Below are positions 35,359 through 46,030 of a stretch of DNA of 64,000 nucleotides, one piece after another. The notes beneath the pieces were generated by a model. It saw only the letters and a program-made list of their open reading frames with translations, searched no databases and was not told where the DNA came from. The first letter of the stretch is position 1, and every line of letters starts with the position of its first letter. The translations under genes and the position numbers were made by a program. The DNA is from Klebsormidium nitens. Taxonomy: Eukaryota > Streptophyta > Klebsormidiophyceae > Klebsormidiales > Klebsormidiaceae. The DNA lies in assembly GCA_000708835.1 (NCBI GenBank), contig DF237404.1, positions 1 to 64,000 of the forward strand, given 5' to 3'.

Positions 35359-35884
35359 TGCGGGAGCTCCCTGCTCGCACTGCCAGCAGCTTCGAGAATG
35401 ATTCTGAGCGACTTCTCAATAATCGATTGAGCTTCACTGGCCAGCACAATCTGCCTCTCTTGCACGCGAGACCAAAACCTTAGGCTTTGCTGGCTTGTGC
35501 TTTGAAGCCCAGCAACGTTTAGTTTACTTTTGAGTTCCGATCGGGGTTAGATGTTCAACCTGGAAACCGGGCACTTCGATCTGGACACTTGCTGTACAGC
35601 CTCAGGTACAATAGTCGAACTGTACCTACCGGATGAAGTTAACCTTTCGAACCAAACCTCCTGATTAACATCCCGTTAGGGTCTAACCCCAATTGCCCCA
35701 GGAACACGCTGCACAGCTCACTGTCCGGTCTTGAAGTTGAACTTGAAGCTGCAAAGCGCTGTCACTGTCAGAAGTTGAACAAAGAAAGCAGAGCTTAGGC
35801 GGGCTCAGGAAGGGCGTTGTTGAAAGAGGGCGCATCAGGGAGATAAGCTTGAGGAGCAGCATTCTGCTGTGGTGGCAGCAAGTC
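35359..35884. promoter_or_regulatory. Divergent promoter region, thioesterase and P-loop kinase
   Basis: 526 bp separate the two start codons, which face away from each other. The region must carry both promoters and 5' UTRs. I see no clear TATA box or other motif, and short ORFs here are not supported. Confidence 0.35.
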
Positions 35885-38800
35885 ATGGCTTTGACTGCGG
35901 AGGCTGCCGTCAGTGGCAATTTGCAACCATTCACTGCACGCTCTTTCCATAAAGATGGCGCTCCGGCAGACCATGTTGAAACTTCGCGCTTGCATCCAGG
36001 AAGATTGCGTGCAAGAGCAGGATCTCCGCTTCTTTTTAGCATTCAAAAGGTTCCTGCTGCCCCTCAGATACACTGCTTGCAGAAAAGTGAGTCAGTCAGT
36101 GGTTTAGATGGATTCCCCAGCATTTTCTTGGAGCGTTCTCACAGCCGGTGGGCTAAACGAAAAGGTAGATGCAGAAGAGTGCGGCAACATGCTGTTGCTA
36201 AGTGTGAAAGTGGCGGGTCGCCAGCAAGGTTTGACGTCGCTCCAAAAATGTAAGCTTAGTTGCACTGCTCAAGTAATCCTGCAACACATAAGGTGTCACA
36301 GATGCTATCATGATGTTATACGCAGGGTAGCTTCGACCCAGCAGATCATGAAAATCTGATCCTACTCGAGCTATCTTCGACACTCCATGGCGCCTTGCTA
36401 AGAAGATCAACGAGAACAGCGAAATCTACAATCTTTTACAAGCAAAAGCACCCTTGAAATCCTGCACTGTGTAGGATCAGTCTCTACCCTTTTCAGAACA
36501 AGTGTACTTGGGCAGGTGCATGAGACGAAGTCGTCACTTTCTTTTACACAACTACCACCACCTGTCACCATTTCAACACCACATCTGACCTCCTTATCTG
36601 TTTGTTTCAGGTCCATGATGGACGTCTTTGAGGTGTTGGCGAATCGACTCATCACAAGCGCAGCCTCAATACCACCAGGCCAGAAGTAAGTGAAGATGCA
36701 AAATTGGTGACAATGTGTTTTAGGGGCAATTCCAGGATCCAGTGAGGGACTGATCAATGCAATGGCTTGCTGAGCTTTCGTTGTCCATTATGGTGATGGA
36801 AATTCAGAATCGAGTGTCTATTTCTGGTGATCTATGAAAACGAAACCAGCGCCACCATACATCCACGTCGTGCGGAATCCTTTAAGAGAGAGTGTAATCC
36901 GTTTCAACTTGCTTCTTTGGGCTCAAAAGACTCAAAGGTCCGCCAGGTCGAACTCGGAAGCGAGTGTCGCACTGCCAACCTGTAACCTCGTTGTAGTAGA
37001 ATCTAGCTGACTCAGGACTTCATGCAGGTACATGGTTGGGGTCGCTGGTTCTCCTGGCTCTGGTATGAATTGCTCCTTCTTGCGAGATCCCAATAGTACT
37101 TATGCATGCTACGATTCTTTTCTTCAAAGAAGGTTGGAACTTCTTGTGAAGCTGCAAACCTTGCTTGTTCAGATTGGTGACAACCATACTTGAAGGCCTT
37201 CGTGCCTGTCGTTTGTCATTCTATCAATAGACAAACGTATATCTTGTGATTTTGAATGGCTGAAATTCTCACACTGACGGTCAATCATTGCACAACCACC
37301 TCTGGTACGAGTTCGAACCTCTAGCTTGGTATCTATCGGATATTCTTTATCGTGTGCAGGGAAGACAACTCTAGCGCTTGGTATCTATCGGATATTCTTT
37401 ATCGTGTGCAGGGAAGACAACTCTAGCTCGAAGTGTGACCGCACTCATTAACTCGAAGCAGTCTGATCCCGACTTGGCTGTCAGCGTCCCCATGGATGGC
37501 TACCACCTGTACAGAAAGCAACTCGACCAGATGCCGGTGAGTGAACCTTCACCGGGCATCGTTCTTAGCTAGATACTGGCCGTTGTGGTCCGGATCATGC
37601 AATCTTCAAAAGTGCCTGGTTGATTGGTAGATGCTGTGCCGAACGAAGTGTACAGCGTCGGAGTCCCAATTGTCATTTAAAAAATCTGCTTCGAGTTCCG
37701 ACGAGCAGGAAACCGCTGATGTCGAGTCCCGTTTACTTCATTCATGCAGTATGATTGTTTCCTTGCCAAAGCTGGCTCTTCGAGCTTTACGACGAGCCAA
37801 GGGGAACGAGCTCAAAGATTGAACAAAAGACTTTGGGGCGCTCCATGCAGGATCCAAAAGAGGCGCATGCAAGGCGGGGCTCTCATTGGACTTTTGATCC
37901 AGTCGGGTTGCTATCGACATTGAAAACGATTCGAGAGAAGGTACGAACGACCTGTTTACTGTGGTGGGGACGGTCTGACGGTTACACTTAATTACGCAAG
38001 TTCGTATGAAGTTTCTTGTCCGCTTCTATCAACATTAAGCATGTGAAGCTGTTTGAACCGCGAAGTGGTGTATTCACGAACGCACGTGCAGCCGATTGCT
38101 GCACGTGAACAAATGCTTGATGGTCGATTGTCCGTTTGACATAGCCAGTTCGTTCGCAGACGCAGACAAAGACCTCCGGACCTTCCCGATTTGCTGGGTG
38201 CCTGTTGAAGTACGATTGAAGCATCTCCCGTCTTCCTCTCTTACATCCACGTGCGGCAAACAGTATGTTTACGTTCGCAGGGGCGAGCTGCGGTTCCCAG
38301 CTTCGACCACGGGGTAGGAGATCCAGTTGACGGGGATATCGAAGTAAAGCCAGAGTAAGCCAGGAGCTCAAGATAAGCTACTGAGTCAGTAGCTTATCAG
38401 TAGCTTATCTTGAGGTGCTTTGTCTTTGTCTGGTTTGCTCATCTGACGTCGTCAGTGCTTGTTCGAGAACGGTCTAAGGTTCTTTCGACTCCTGCAAAAT
38501 GTGCTATGACCATGTGTTCGTAATTTTCTGTCTCACGCCTGCTTTAGTTGTTTTGTTGCTGACAACATCCAATCACGCATCTGTGTACAGGAACCGCATA
38601 GTGATAGTCGAGGGCAACTACCTTCTTTTGGATGAGGACCATTGGAAGGACCTTCGAGACCTCTTCGACGAGACTTGGTGGGTTGTTCGGATCGCACACA
38701 TTACGCTCAGCAGAACAGAGGTCTCTCAGGTCAAGAGTCTCCGTGCGTTTAATACACGGACAACGAAGATGACGATTGCAAATCTGTTATGGGCGACGCA

Positions 38801-39755
38801 ATGCTGGCGAAAGCAGACTTGAGCTGTCTAGGTTGATTCGAAACGGTCGGAACGTGAGCTGCAATCTGTGTCCCTTCAAAGTCATTCGCCTCACGGTCGA
38901 AGCATTTATGAAGTGCTCAAAAGCTGAAGGCCCTCCGGGAAGTACTCGTCGTTCTTTTTTTGCATTTTGCTTCTGGCAAGATCTCCGGATGACGTCAAGC
39001 TGTCTTCAACAAATTTCGAGATTTGTCGTATGGCCGCTTTTTAGAATGCCTGAGTTGGTTTCATAGCTTAGATGAAACGCGAAAATAAGCCTCACGTCCC
39101 GACTACTGCTAAATGGACAATTATCTTGCTTCCAGGTTCCTCGAAGTTGACATTGACATCGCAATGAGGCGAGTTTTAAATAGGCACATCAAGACCGGAA
39201 AGCCGCCCGACGTGGCTGCATGGAGGGTGAGCCATAAACCTTGGTCTGATACAACCGGCTTGATCCACGACGTGTCTGCTCCTCCCTCTGGCATGCCTTT
39301 GTCTGATCAAGTTTGATCTTTGCCTGGTCAGGTTTCCATGAAGGGAGTCTGCTTTGGGACGGAAAGCTGCAAATGAGCCCAGGGTTTGCAAGCATTGGAA
39401 AGATCTGAATATGAAGTTTAAGAAACACAAAACTTACACACTATCGTTGTTGCAAGTGCTAACTAAGTTGTGGGTTGCTTGTTTGCTTGTTTGCCTCTTC
39501 ACCAAGCGTCCTCCACACGGTGAGTCCCTGAATTAAACGACGTATGATGGTAGCAGGCTTTGTAGTGATACCAAATCAGCTTCATTCGGGCCATCAAGAC
39601 GCCGAAAATGACCAGGTTGGAACGATCATGCAATTTTCTTTCGTATCATGCAGGTTAGCTACAACGATCGGCCCAATGGGTTGTTGATTGCTGAAACTGC
39701 GAGTCGAGCTGATCTGGTGATACCGTCTTTGGATATGGTGATCGGAGAAGGTTGA
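35885..39755 (+). CDS. P-loop kinase of the uridine kinase/PRK-like family (YFH7/FrcK-like)
   Basis: ATP-dependent small-molecule kinase; the substrate is not deducible. Nine exons: 35885-36249, 36611-36685, 37028-37062, 37412-37536, 37851-37940, 38281-38354, 38591-38677, 39136-39226, 39654-39755; phases join to about 347 aa. Residues 1-121 are Ser/Arg-rich and look like an organelle targeting region. The Walker A motif GSPGSGKT is split between exons 3 and 4. It is followed by VPMDGYHLYRKQLD, DPKEAHARRGSHWTFDP, VPSFDHGVGDP, IVIVEGNYLLLDEDHW, then RHIKTGKPPDVAAWR and NDRPNGLLI. This order fits the plant/fungal proteins often annotated as putative uridine kinase. ATG 35885 is the first ATG in the open frame. 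Intron 3 ends in a 52-bp tandem duplication that offers two acceptors; only the downstream one (exon start 37412) keeps the frame. A 17-bp hairpin starts 12 bases after the exon 6 donor. Confidence 0.93.
37324..37427. repeat. 52-bp tandem duplication over the splice acceptor and Walker A start
   Basis: Two copies, identical or nearly so (37324-37375 and 37376-37427), each contain the polypyrimidine tract, the CAG acceptor and GGAAGACAACTCTAGC. Acceptors fall after 37359 and 37411. Using the first would add 52 bases, shift the frame and meet a TAA within about 30 codons; the second restores GKTTLARS. Confidence 0.9.
38367..38414. repeat. Nested hairpin in kinase intron 6
   Basis: CTCAAGATAAGCTACTG (38367-38383) pairs with its exact complement at 38398-38414. 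A second overlapping arm, TCAGTAGCTTATC (38386-38398), pairs with GATAAGCTACTGA (38372-38384) around a single G. One left arm can thus pair with either of two right arms. It starts 12 bases after the exon 6 donor. Confidence 0.75.
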
Positions 39756-40677
39756 GCCCCAATGTGTCAGATTTTATATGGCTGCCATTTTTCCACCAAC
39801 AGTCCGCTGATTGCGCACGCTTGAGTCGTCGTGTTCGCCCCGCGAGTTCGGTTCGGTGTCGTGGGGGTGTCGTACCCGAAGATGCATTGGTGTATGGCAC
39901 TAGAAGTCAAAACATCAATCTCAAATTCATGGAAGTGAGAAGCAAAGGAAACTGATCTGCGAAATTGGCGTATGGTTCCTTGCTCCAGCGAACTTTGATA
40001 CGACCGCATGTCTCGAGGGGAAGTATAAAAGCCTGTCGTGTATGATTGATCTTGTATATGACTTGGGATATAGTGGGACGCTTTCTTCGTTCTTTAAGAG
40101 GTGCGCCACCAAGGGCGCGGCCTGAGCTTCACTTTCGACAGGCATGTTTCGTTGAACCATGTTTGTGGTCAATCAATGGGAATGATCGTATGCAGAGTGC
40201 ATGAAAGGCTAATTATCTAGAGCAACGATTTGGCAGGAGATTGTGATCGACATGCTTGAAGCTCATCTGCATGAGATTCTGAGATCCGTCAGCAACTTCC
40301 CAATACCTATGCCGAATAGCATGCCCCGGTTATAAACAAACCCAAAATGCGTGAAATATTTTGCGTACAATCTCGGTGAATCACGTGCCGCCATCTGTAA
40401 TTGACGAAGCCTTCCCACTGCTAAGTCATCAAAATTTTGGGATTGCATGCAGCCTGAGCCGGCGGGCGCCATGGATGATGCAGGGAGTGCAAAAGCTGCT
40501 CAAACCAGGCTGAACAATTTTAATAATACTACTATGTAAGTGAAGGCGGTTTGGTTGCAGCAACATGCCCGCACAAGCGCTTCCACCCTTCTGCTGCTGG
40601 CTCTAGTTGACAGCTGATTCTGTCTCGCTTTGCGCTAAAGCGACTTCCCGGCCGTGGTTCGTTGTGCAGTTTGCAAG
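39756..40677. other. Intergenic between kinase and the predicted thylakoid protein
   Basis: This holds the kinase 3' UTR and the promoter/5' UTR of the next plus-strand gene. ORFs are short and unmatched. No gene is seen. Confidence 0.4.
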
Positions 40678-43418
40678 ATGGCGCAGTCTTTGGTGCTGAT
40701 GCAGGGTGTGCAATGCTGCCCGGCGCTGGCGCTTAGCAACCGGACTCAAAGACAGACACCTGCCATGAACCGGCTGATGCAAAACCACGGGGTTACTTGT
40801 CCTATGCATAGACATGGCAAACTTTCAAGAAAGATGATGTCTGCTGGTTTGAAGAAGTGGCGCAGTTGCTCTAAGGCCTCTGTGATAGCCGCACCACCAA
40901 TCAGAGCCAAGTCCAGTGAAAGCAAGGAAGAGTCAGCGTCTATGACCAGGAATGCTGGCAGCAGCAGATTATCACAAAGAATACTGAGTGCTACTTTGGC
41001 AGCTGCGCTAATTTTGTTGCCAGCAGATGGGGGCAACTCAACGAAGGCATATGCATCAAGCCCTGTGACCCTGGTAAGTAATTCTGGTCTCTCAATTTGT
41101 TTCATCACGCCGTTCCTAGGTCCTCAGCTGAAACTGGAAGAGAAGCTTTGCTGCCTATCTTTTGCTGCTCTTTTGTGTTGTATTCGAAACCTAGCAGGGT
41201 CACCTTTTCAAGCTACCGCCGTGGTGCTCTATAGGTGGCTCATTTGCATTCTATTGGCATTGTACAAATAGGATCAGCTATGTGGCTAAGTTTGGAGTCA
41301 TGAAGTCAAGTACGGGCACCTGAGCTGCTCTACAAGCTATGGGCTTCTCAAGTGGCTGAGCATTTGCAAGTTTAAGCTGGGGGCAATTCGTCCACTATTG
41401 GGAAATTTGAATGGTATCATGGTGATGATTAAATAAATGATGAGAGTTACTGACCTCGGCGTAACCAGAAAGCCACCATCTTCGATCGATGTAATGTTGC
41501 TCTTGACTTGTGGGACTGTTGCTCTTTCTCAGACGGTAAATAGGTAGGTGGCCCAATGTGAAACAACCGTTCATTGCTGTCGCAGGGCATAGTGGCTGTA
41601 ACTAGACGAGGAGCATTCAATGAAGATTTCTGGTAAAGGGAAAGGGTGTTCCTCCAGAACGGTCTTCCCTTGCATCACTCAGTACACCAGTCGGACTGAT
41701 TCTTGTTACTACAAGGGTGGAAAGCAAGTGGAGCACCAGACGCAATATTGGAAAAGTGTGTCTATCTGGCCAATCTCGAAAATTTGAAGGATGAGCATAA
41801 TCAACGGGGGACCCCATCAGGCAGTCGCAGCAGTGATCAGCGGAGGGCCCCTCAACTGATGAACTCCTGCCAGTTGTGATCAACGTTTCAAAGAACGGCT
41901 CTCTCTTGCAGCCCCTGGCTGCTGCCGTGACGGAGACGGTCAGCGCAGACTCGGCGGCAGACCTCTTTGCCCAGCTGAAGGGCTACGATAGCGCAGAACA
42001 TGAAGCCAAAGCGTCAGGAAAGGTCGCGCCTCCTCTTAAAGCTAGGTAAGTCTGAAGTTTTCTTTCAATTCGATTGAAAGAAAACTTTCGATCCAAGCAA
42101 GTACAGGAAAGAGAAGGGAAGTGAAATCGGCCTGAGCTGAGTATGCAGTGCACGCGCGGACCAATTTTTTACGCTGAAACACATTTGTGACGTGTTGGCA
42201 GCTGGGCGCCTCTACTTCAAGAAAAATAACGAGTCTTGAAAGCAAGAACGACATCGTGTGCTACTTGTGTGACATTTCGAGACCGGAGTTTTTGTGGTGG
42301 TATTGCATTGTCGAAGTGAGGCATCGAACTTCTAAACTTTGATCTTTTCGACTTGTTCGACATTTATACCCTGAGCCTACAGGCTGGGACGCCTGCTCGA
42401 CCAAGTCGATTGACCCTGAAACGCTTGACTGCTGATATCGAGTCTCCAGAATCCAGTCGTACACTCATTGCTTATGTTAACATGTGCGTGTGCTTCGCTG
42501 ACAGTCGTTTCCAGTCGTCCAGAAACAATATGTGGGGACATCAAGCGACCATCCAGATACTCAATTTTCAACTTTTCTCATATTCGCCCAACCTTCCTTA
42601 GCTTGTGGTTACGGATCCAACCTTCTCGGACTCATTGCAGCGGTCAAGACCCCATAACGGCGGCCGTCGAGTCTGTCAAAGTCGCTGAAGAATTGGACGT
42701 CACTAAACTGCCCGAGGTAAACGGCCCCGCCAAAGTGAATACGGCAAAGGGAACACAAAATACTGAGACCCCCGCAAGTACATCAAAGCCGGAAGTTGCA
42801 GATGGCGCGCAATCCAGCGAGGGGCAAACGAGAGTGGGGGGGCTTTTGGAGCGCTTGAAAAAGGGGGCAGATGCAGGACGGTCAGGGATCGCGGGATCGT
42901 TGGCGGAGTCAAAGCAATTGCTTGGAGCGGGAAGATCTAAAGTCGGGGAGATCGTTGGGCGCGTAAAAGAGGGCGTTTCGGATAAGATAGGAGGAGGTAA
43001 ACTTGCTCCAGAGAGTTTGCCGGTGGAATCCAAGGCAGCGCCGGCGGAAGCAAGCGGGTCACCAGGCGGGTTAAAGGACTGGTTTGGCAGCTGGACTGGC
43101 GGCAAACCCAGTGAGAGCAATACGGAATCCAGGGGTTTGTTTTCGGGGGGGTCGCAAACAGCGCAGCCCCCCGCGAAACAGGCGAGAGGATTCTTCCAGG
43201 CTAAGCCCCCCCCAAAGGAAGAGAAGACGGGGCTAGCGGGGACGTGGCAATCGCTCACAAACCTGGATTTCCTTCCGGACAACGTGAAGGGGGGGGCTTT
43301 GACGGTGAAGAGTGCGGTCAGCTTCGTACTGACGGTACTGAGTTTGGTACTATCGGTGTTTGCCAAGGCGCTCGGAGTGGCGGCGGATCTGATCGGGATC
43401 ATTGCACGGGGACTGTAG
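40678..43418 (+). CDS. Predicted chloroplast/thylakoid-targeted protein with C-terminal membrane segment, function unknown
   Basis: Three exons: 40678-41073, 41912-42045, 42641-43418; phases join to about 435 aa. The N-terminus (MAQSLVLMQG, rich in Arg, Ser, Lys, no acid to about residue 70) looks like a plastid transit peptide. A hydrophobic stretch (ILSATLAAALILLPAD, about 107-122) follows and ends in AYA-SSP, like a lumen-type cleavage site, so it is probably imported into or across thylakoids. The middle is low-complexity, Ala/Gly/Lys/Ser-rich with repeated amphipathic pieces (GLLERLKKGADAGRSG, KVGEIVGRVKEGVSDK). The C-terminus is a membrane helix (SFVLTVLSLVLSVFAKALG). I do not recognise a domain. 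A long antisense ORF (42644-43537 minus) is rejected. A 15-bp hairpin lies 9 bases after the exon 2 donor. Confidence 0.75.
42055..42087. repeat. 15-bp perfect hairpin in intron 2 of the predicted thylakoid protein gene
   Basis: AAGTTTTCTTTCAAT (42055-42069) and its exact complement (42073-42087) with a TCG loop. It begins 9 bases after the exon 2 donor (exon ends at 42045), so the stem could hide or present the donor in RNA. Confidence 0.75.
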
Positions 43419-45220
43419 AGACTGCGGTCAAAGAGAACGGTGTAAGATACAAAGAGATTCAATAAGGCGCACCTTTTGAGGGTAGACCTCGAAGTCAAAC
43501 AACGAGTGCTAGCAAAATGCTGGGCTCCTGAACGCATAAGTGACCAGAATATAATGTGCGAACCTCGTAATTAAATAGTCTATGCCCGCGTCCAAGCCAG
43601 TCGTCCAGGGTCATTGTATCATACTTAGGCGCAAACAGGGCTACTGTACGGCTTGCGTTGTCATCCAAGCTGGGCCAAGGCTACCATTTATACGATTATG
43701 ACCAGCTCCCTTTCATTTTTGATTGAGTGAGACCAACAAGGTATAGAGGCCGTCGTACTTTGCGATGAGATGCAGGTGGGATTGCACTTTACGCTAGCCG
43801 CCGGTTATAAGGGCCAATGATCATGTCGGAGGCAGTATATACTGGCCTGCACATGTAGGTGAAGTCTGAGGTCTCGCCAGGATTCAGCAATTGTCGGCCG
43901 CCAGTTTCTAAGGTACTATATAACAGTGTTGTATGCAGGTTGATAAAGACTGCACGGATGCGCGCTCATGACTCTATCGCTGTACCTTTACGGGGCCCTT
44001 TCAAAAATATGCTATCGCACTGATCGAGGATCCCATGGGCCAGTCGGATAGTGACATTCATGCACACATGTGCAGCGCATGATACAACAGCTACTCGCTA
44101 TAGTATCTGACCATCATGTGCAGGATTCGGGTTGTGGCAGCAATTATATACTACATGTGCACAATGATGCACTATACTACTCAAATCAGCTTAATTCAAT
44201 GACAGTGATAAGTTTGCATGCATGCACGGTCATGGGCCATCAACATGCAAGCGCTCATGCATTGCGCCACTGAAAACCATGCTTCTGTACGAGATATGAT
44301 CGTCTGTAAGAGTAGGTCAATGCACGGCCGAAGCGTTCAAAATGCAATGTCAGAGCCAAACGTGACGTGCGATGAAGCACTTGTAGCAGCTAGGGTATAA
44401 ATTTCCGCGGTATATCAAGAGGCGAGTCCAAACAGGGCACTCATGTATGTACCGAACTCGAACATTCGCTTTTAAAGCATTTCATCCTCATTTACTTAAG
44501 CCTGATCTACTTAGGTTTAAGCAATTATTCTCTAGCTCATATTGTACAGTTGGCTTTCGAATCTGAGACAGATTCTGAGATCCTGACAGTAACAGCTCTT
44601 TTGACATCAGAGTTCCTCAACGGTAAAACATTGCACCACTTGCCATATCAATGCGACCTTTTAAAGTCAGCTACAACTCATGAACCAGCGCAACGAACTG
44701 CACGGGGTTTGGCACTACTCTATCCGGCCATGTATTGCTTGGATTCTGACGCTGCCGAGGCGCCATCGGATGCTCCACTCGCGCGCGACACTTGTGCTGA
44801 CGTCGGAAAGGAGCTCGCTGTACCCGTTGCACTGCGATGCACAGAAGAAAACAGAGGTTCTGCGACAATCCTGGGCGGTACCAGTTGCAATCAAACAGGC
44901 CATTTCCGCCCCGTTCCAAGATCTCCTCCTCTGCATGCGTAAAATGCTGATTGAACCTTTTGCACTAGATGGACCAGCTCCTTGTTCGGCCAAAACATTG
45001 AAAATCAAATGAATGTGACTAATGCCCATGCAGAGGCTTCCGCTTAGCAAGCGTATAGTCTTGGTCGTCTTTCCAGACGGTTCCCAGACTTGCGTGTTTG
45101 AAGCGTGTTTTGGAAGAGGAAAACCCCAAGCCGTCAAGGAATTCTTTGGTTTACAACCTCCTGGCACCTGCAAGAGCCTTCCGCTCCATCGCACGTGCCT
45201 CACACGTCCGAGCAGCGTCT
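43419..45220. other. Intergenic, no gene supported
   Basis: 43,800-44,500 is rich in CATGTG, TGCATG and TATA words, similar in flavour to 13,200-13,700 and 22,200-22,700. At 44,670-45,000 frames are open on both strands (for example plus 44550-44942, minus 44715-45203), but none shows a domain or phase-matched splice sites. It may be exon-derived or UTR sequence. I do not call a gene. Confidence 0.35.
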
Positions 45221-45227
45221 TTGAGTC

Positions 45228-46030
45228 GTCACGGAAAGTGCATAGAAGGCGCTCCCGACAGCCCGCTATAGCTCAACAAATACGACAAAACAGAGACCAA
45301 CGACACATTGTGCGAACCCCGCTGCCGCACCCCAAGGACAAAGGAGCTACTACTGCTGCCGTATCCCAAATATGTTCTGCCCGTTCGATATGCTCGAACC
45401 CCAATAAAACCACACAAGAGCCGGAAGCAAAGAGCGGGATCCGGAGCAAAGCACTAATTCCGCTGCACAATTCCTCAAGAAGGGCCGCTCGCAACACCAT
45501 ACCCAGTCCGCCCCACCGACTCGGACCTACTGATCACACGAAAGAAAGAGATGAAGAAGCAGCAAAGCACCGGCTTTTCCTCACCTTTACCGATAAAAAC
45601 CGCCCCCACGCGCTTCTGGCCCGCCCTTCGACTTCACCTACTGAAGCCGCTCCTACCGGCCCCCCGCAGAACACAAACCGAAGCACTGATTCTATCTCAC
45701 CATCCCCAAGAAGAGTCGCTGCCTCCGCCGTTCCCCCGCCCTTCTGGCCCTTCCTTGATATCCTGGGACAAGCTTTTACGAAGTCAAACTGATCCAAAAG
45801 CAGATATCATAAGTAAAGCATCAATATCACCTCCCCCGAGAAGAGCCACTTCCTCCGCCATTCCCCCCACTCGTCCTGCCGGCCCCGCACTCAGGCATCT
45901 CAAGAACAGAAATAAAGGAAGCAAGGGAGAACAAAGCAGAGCAAAGCACCCGCTTTCTCTCACCTTCCCCGAGAAGAGCCGCTTCCTCCGCCGTTCCCCC
46001 CGCCCGTTCTGCCGGCCCCCGGCTTCTCCA
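45228..46030. repeat. Degenerate tandem array of ~116-137-bp units seeded from the last ACT exon
   Basis: Units begin with a CACC(T/A)(T/C)(C/T)CCC...GAAGAG word at about 45961, 45828, 45698, 45582, 45466 and 45329, with a weaker one near 45228. Each continues with a C-rich segment ending near GGCCC. The first unit is the 3' end of the ACT coding exon (Gly/Ser/Arg-rich C-terminus and stop); the others lie downstream in its 3' region. On the minus strand several units keep a GGTGAG/GGTGAT donor-like word. Confidence 0.75.

Noticed and set aside
42644-43537. 297-codon minus-strand ORF
   Set aside because: It is antisense to exon 3 of the plus-strand gene, which has phase-matched splicing, a transit peptide and a membrane helix; the minus reading is a Ser/Pro-rich shadow.
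45022-45792. 256-codon plus-strand ORF
   Set aside because: It runs through the degenerate tandem array behind the ACT gene; its composition follows the repeat.
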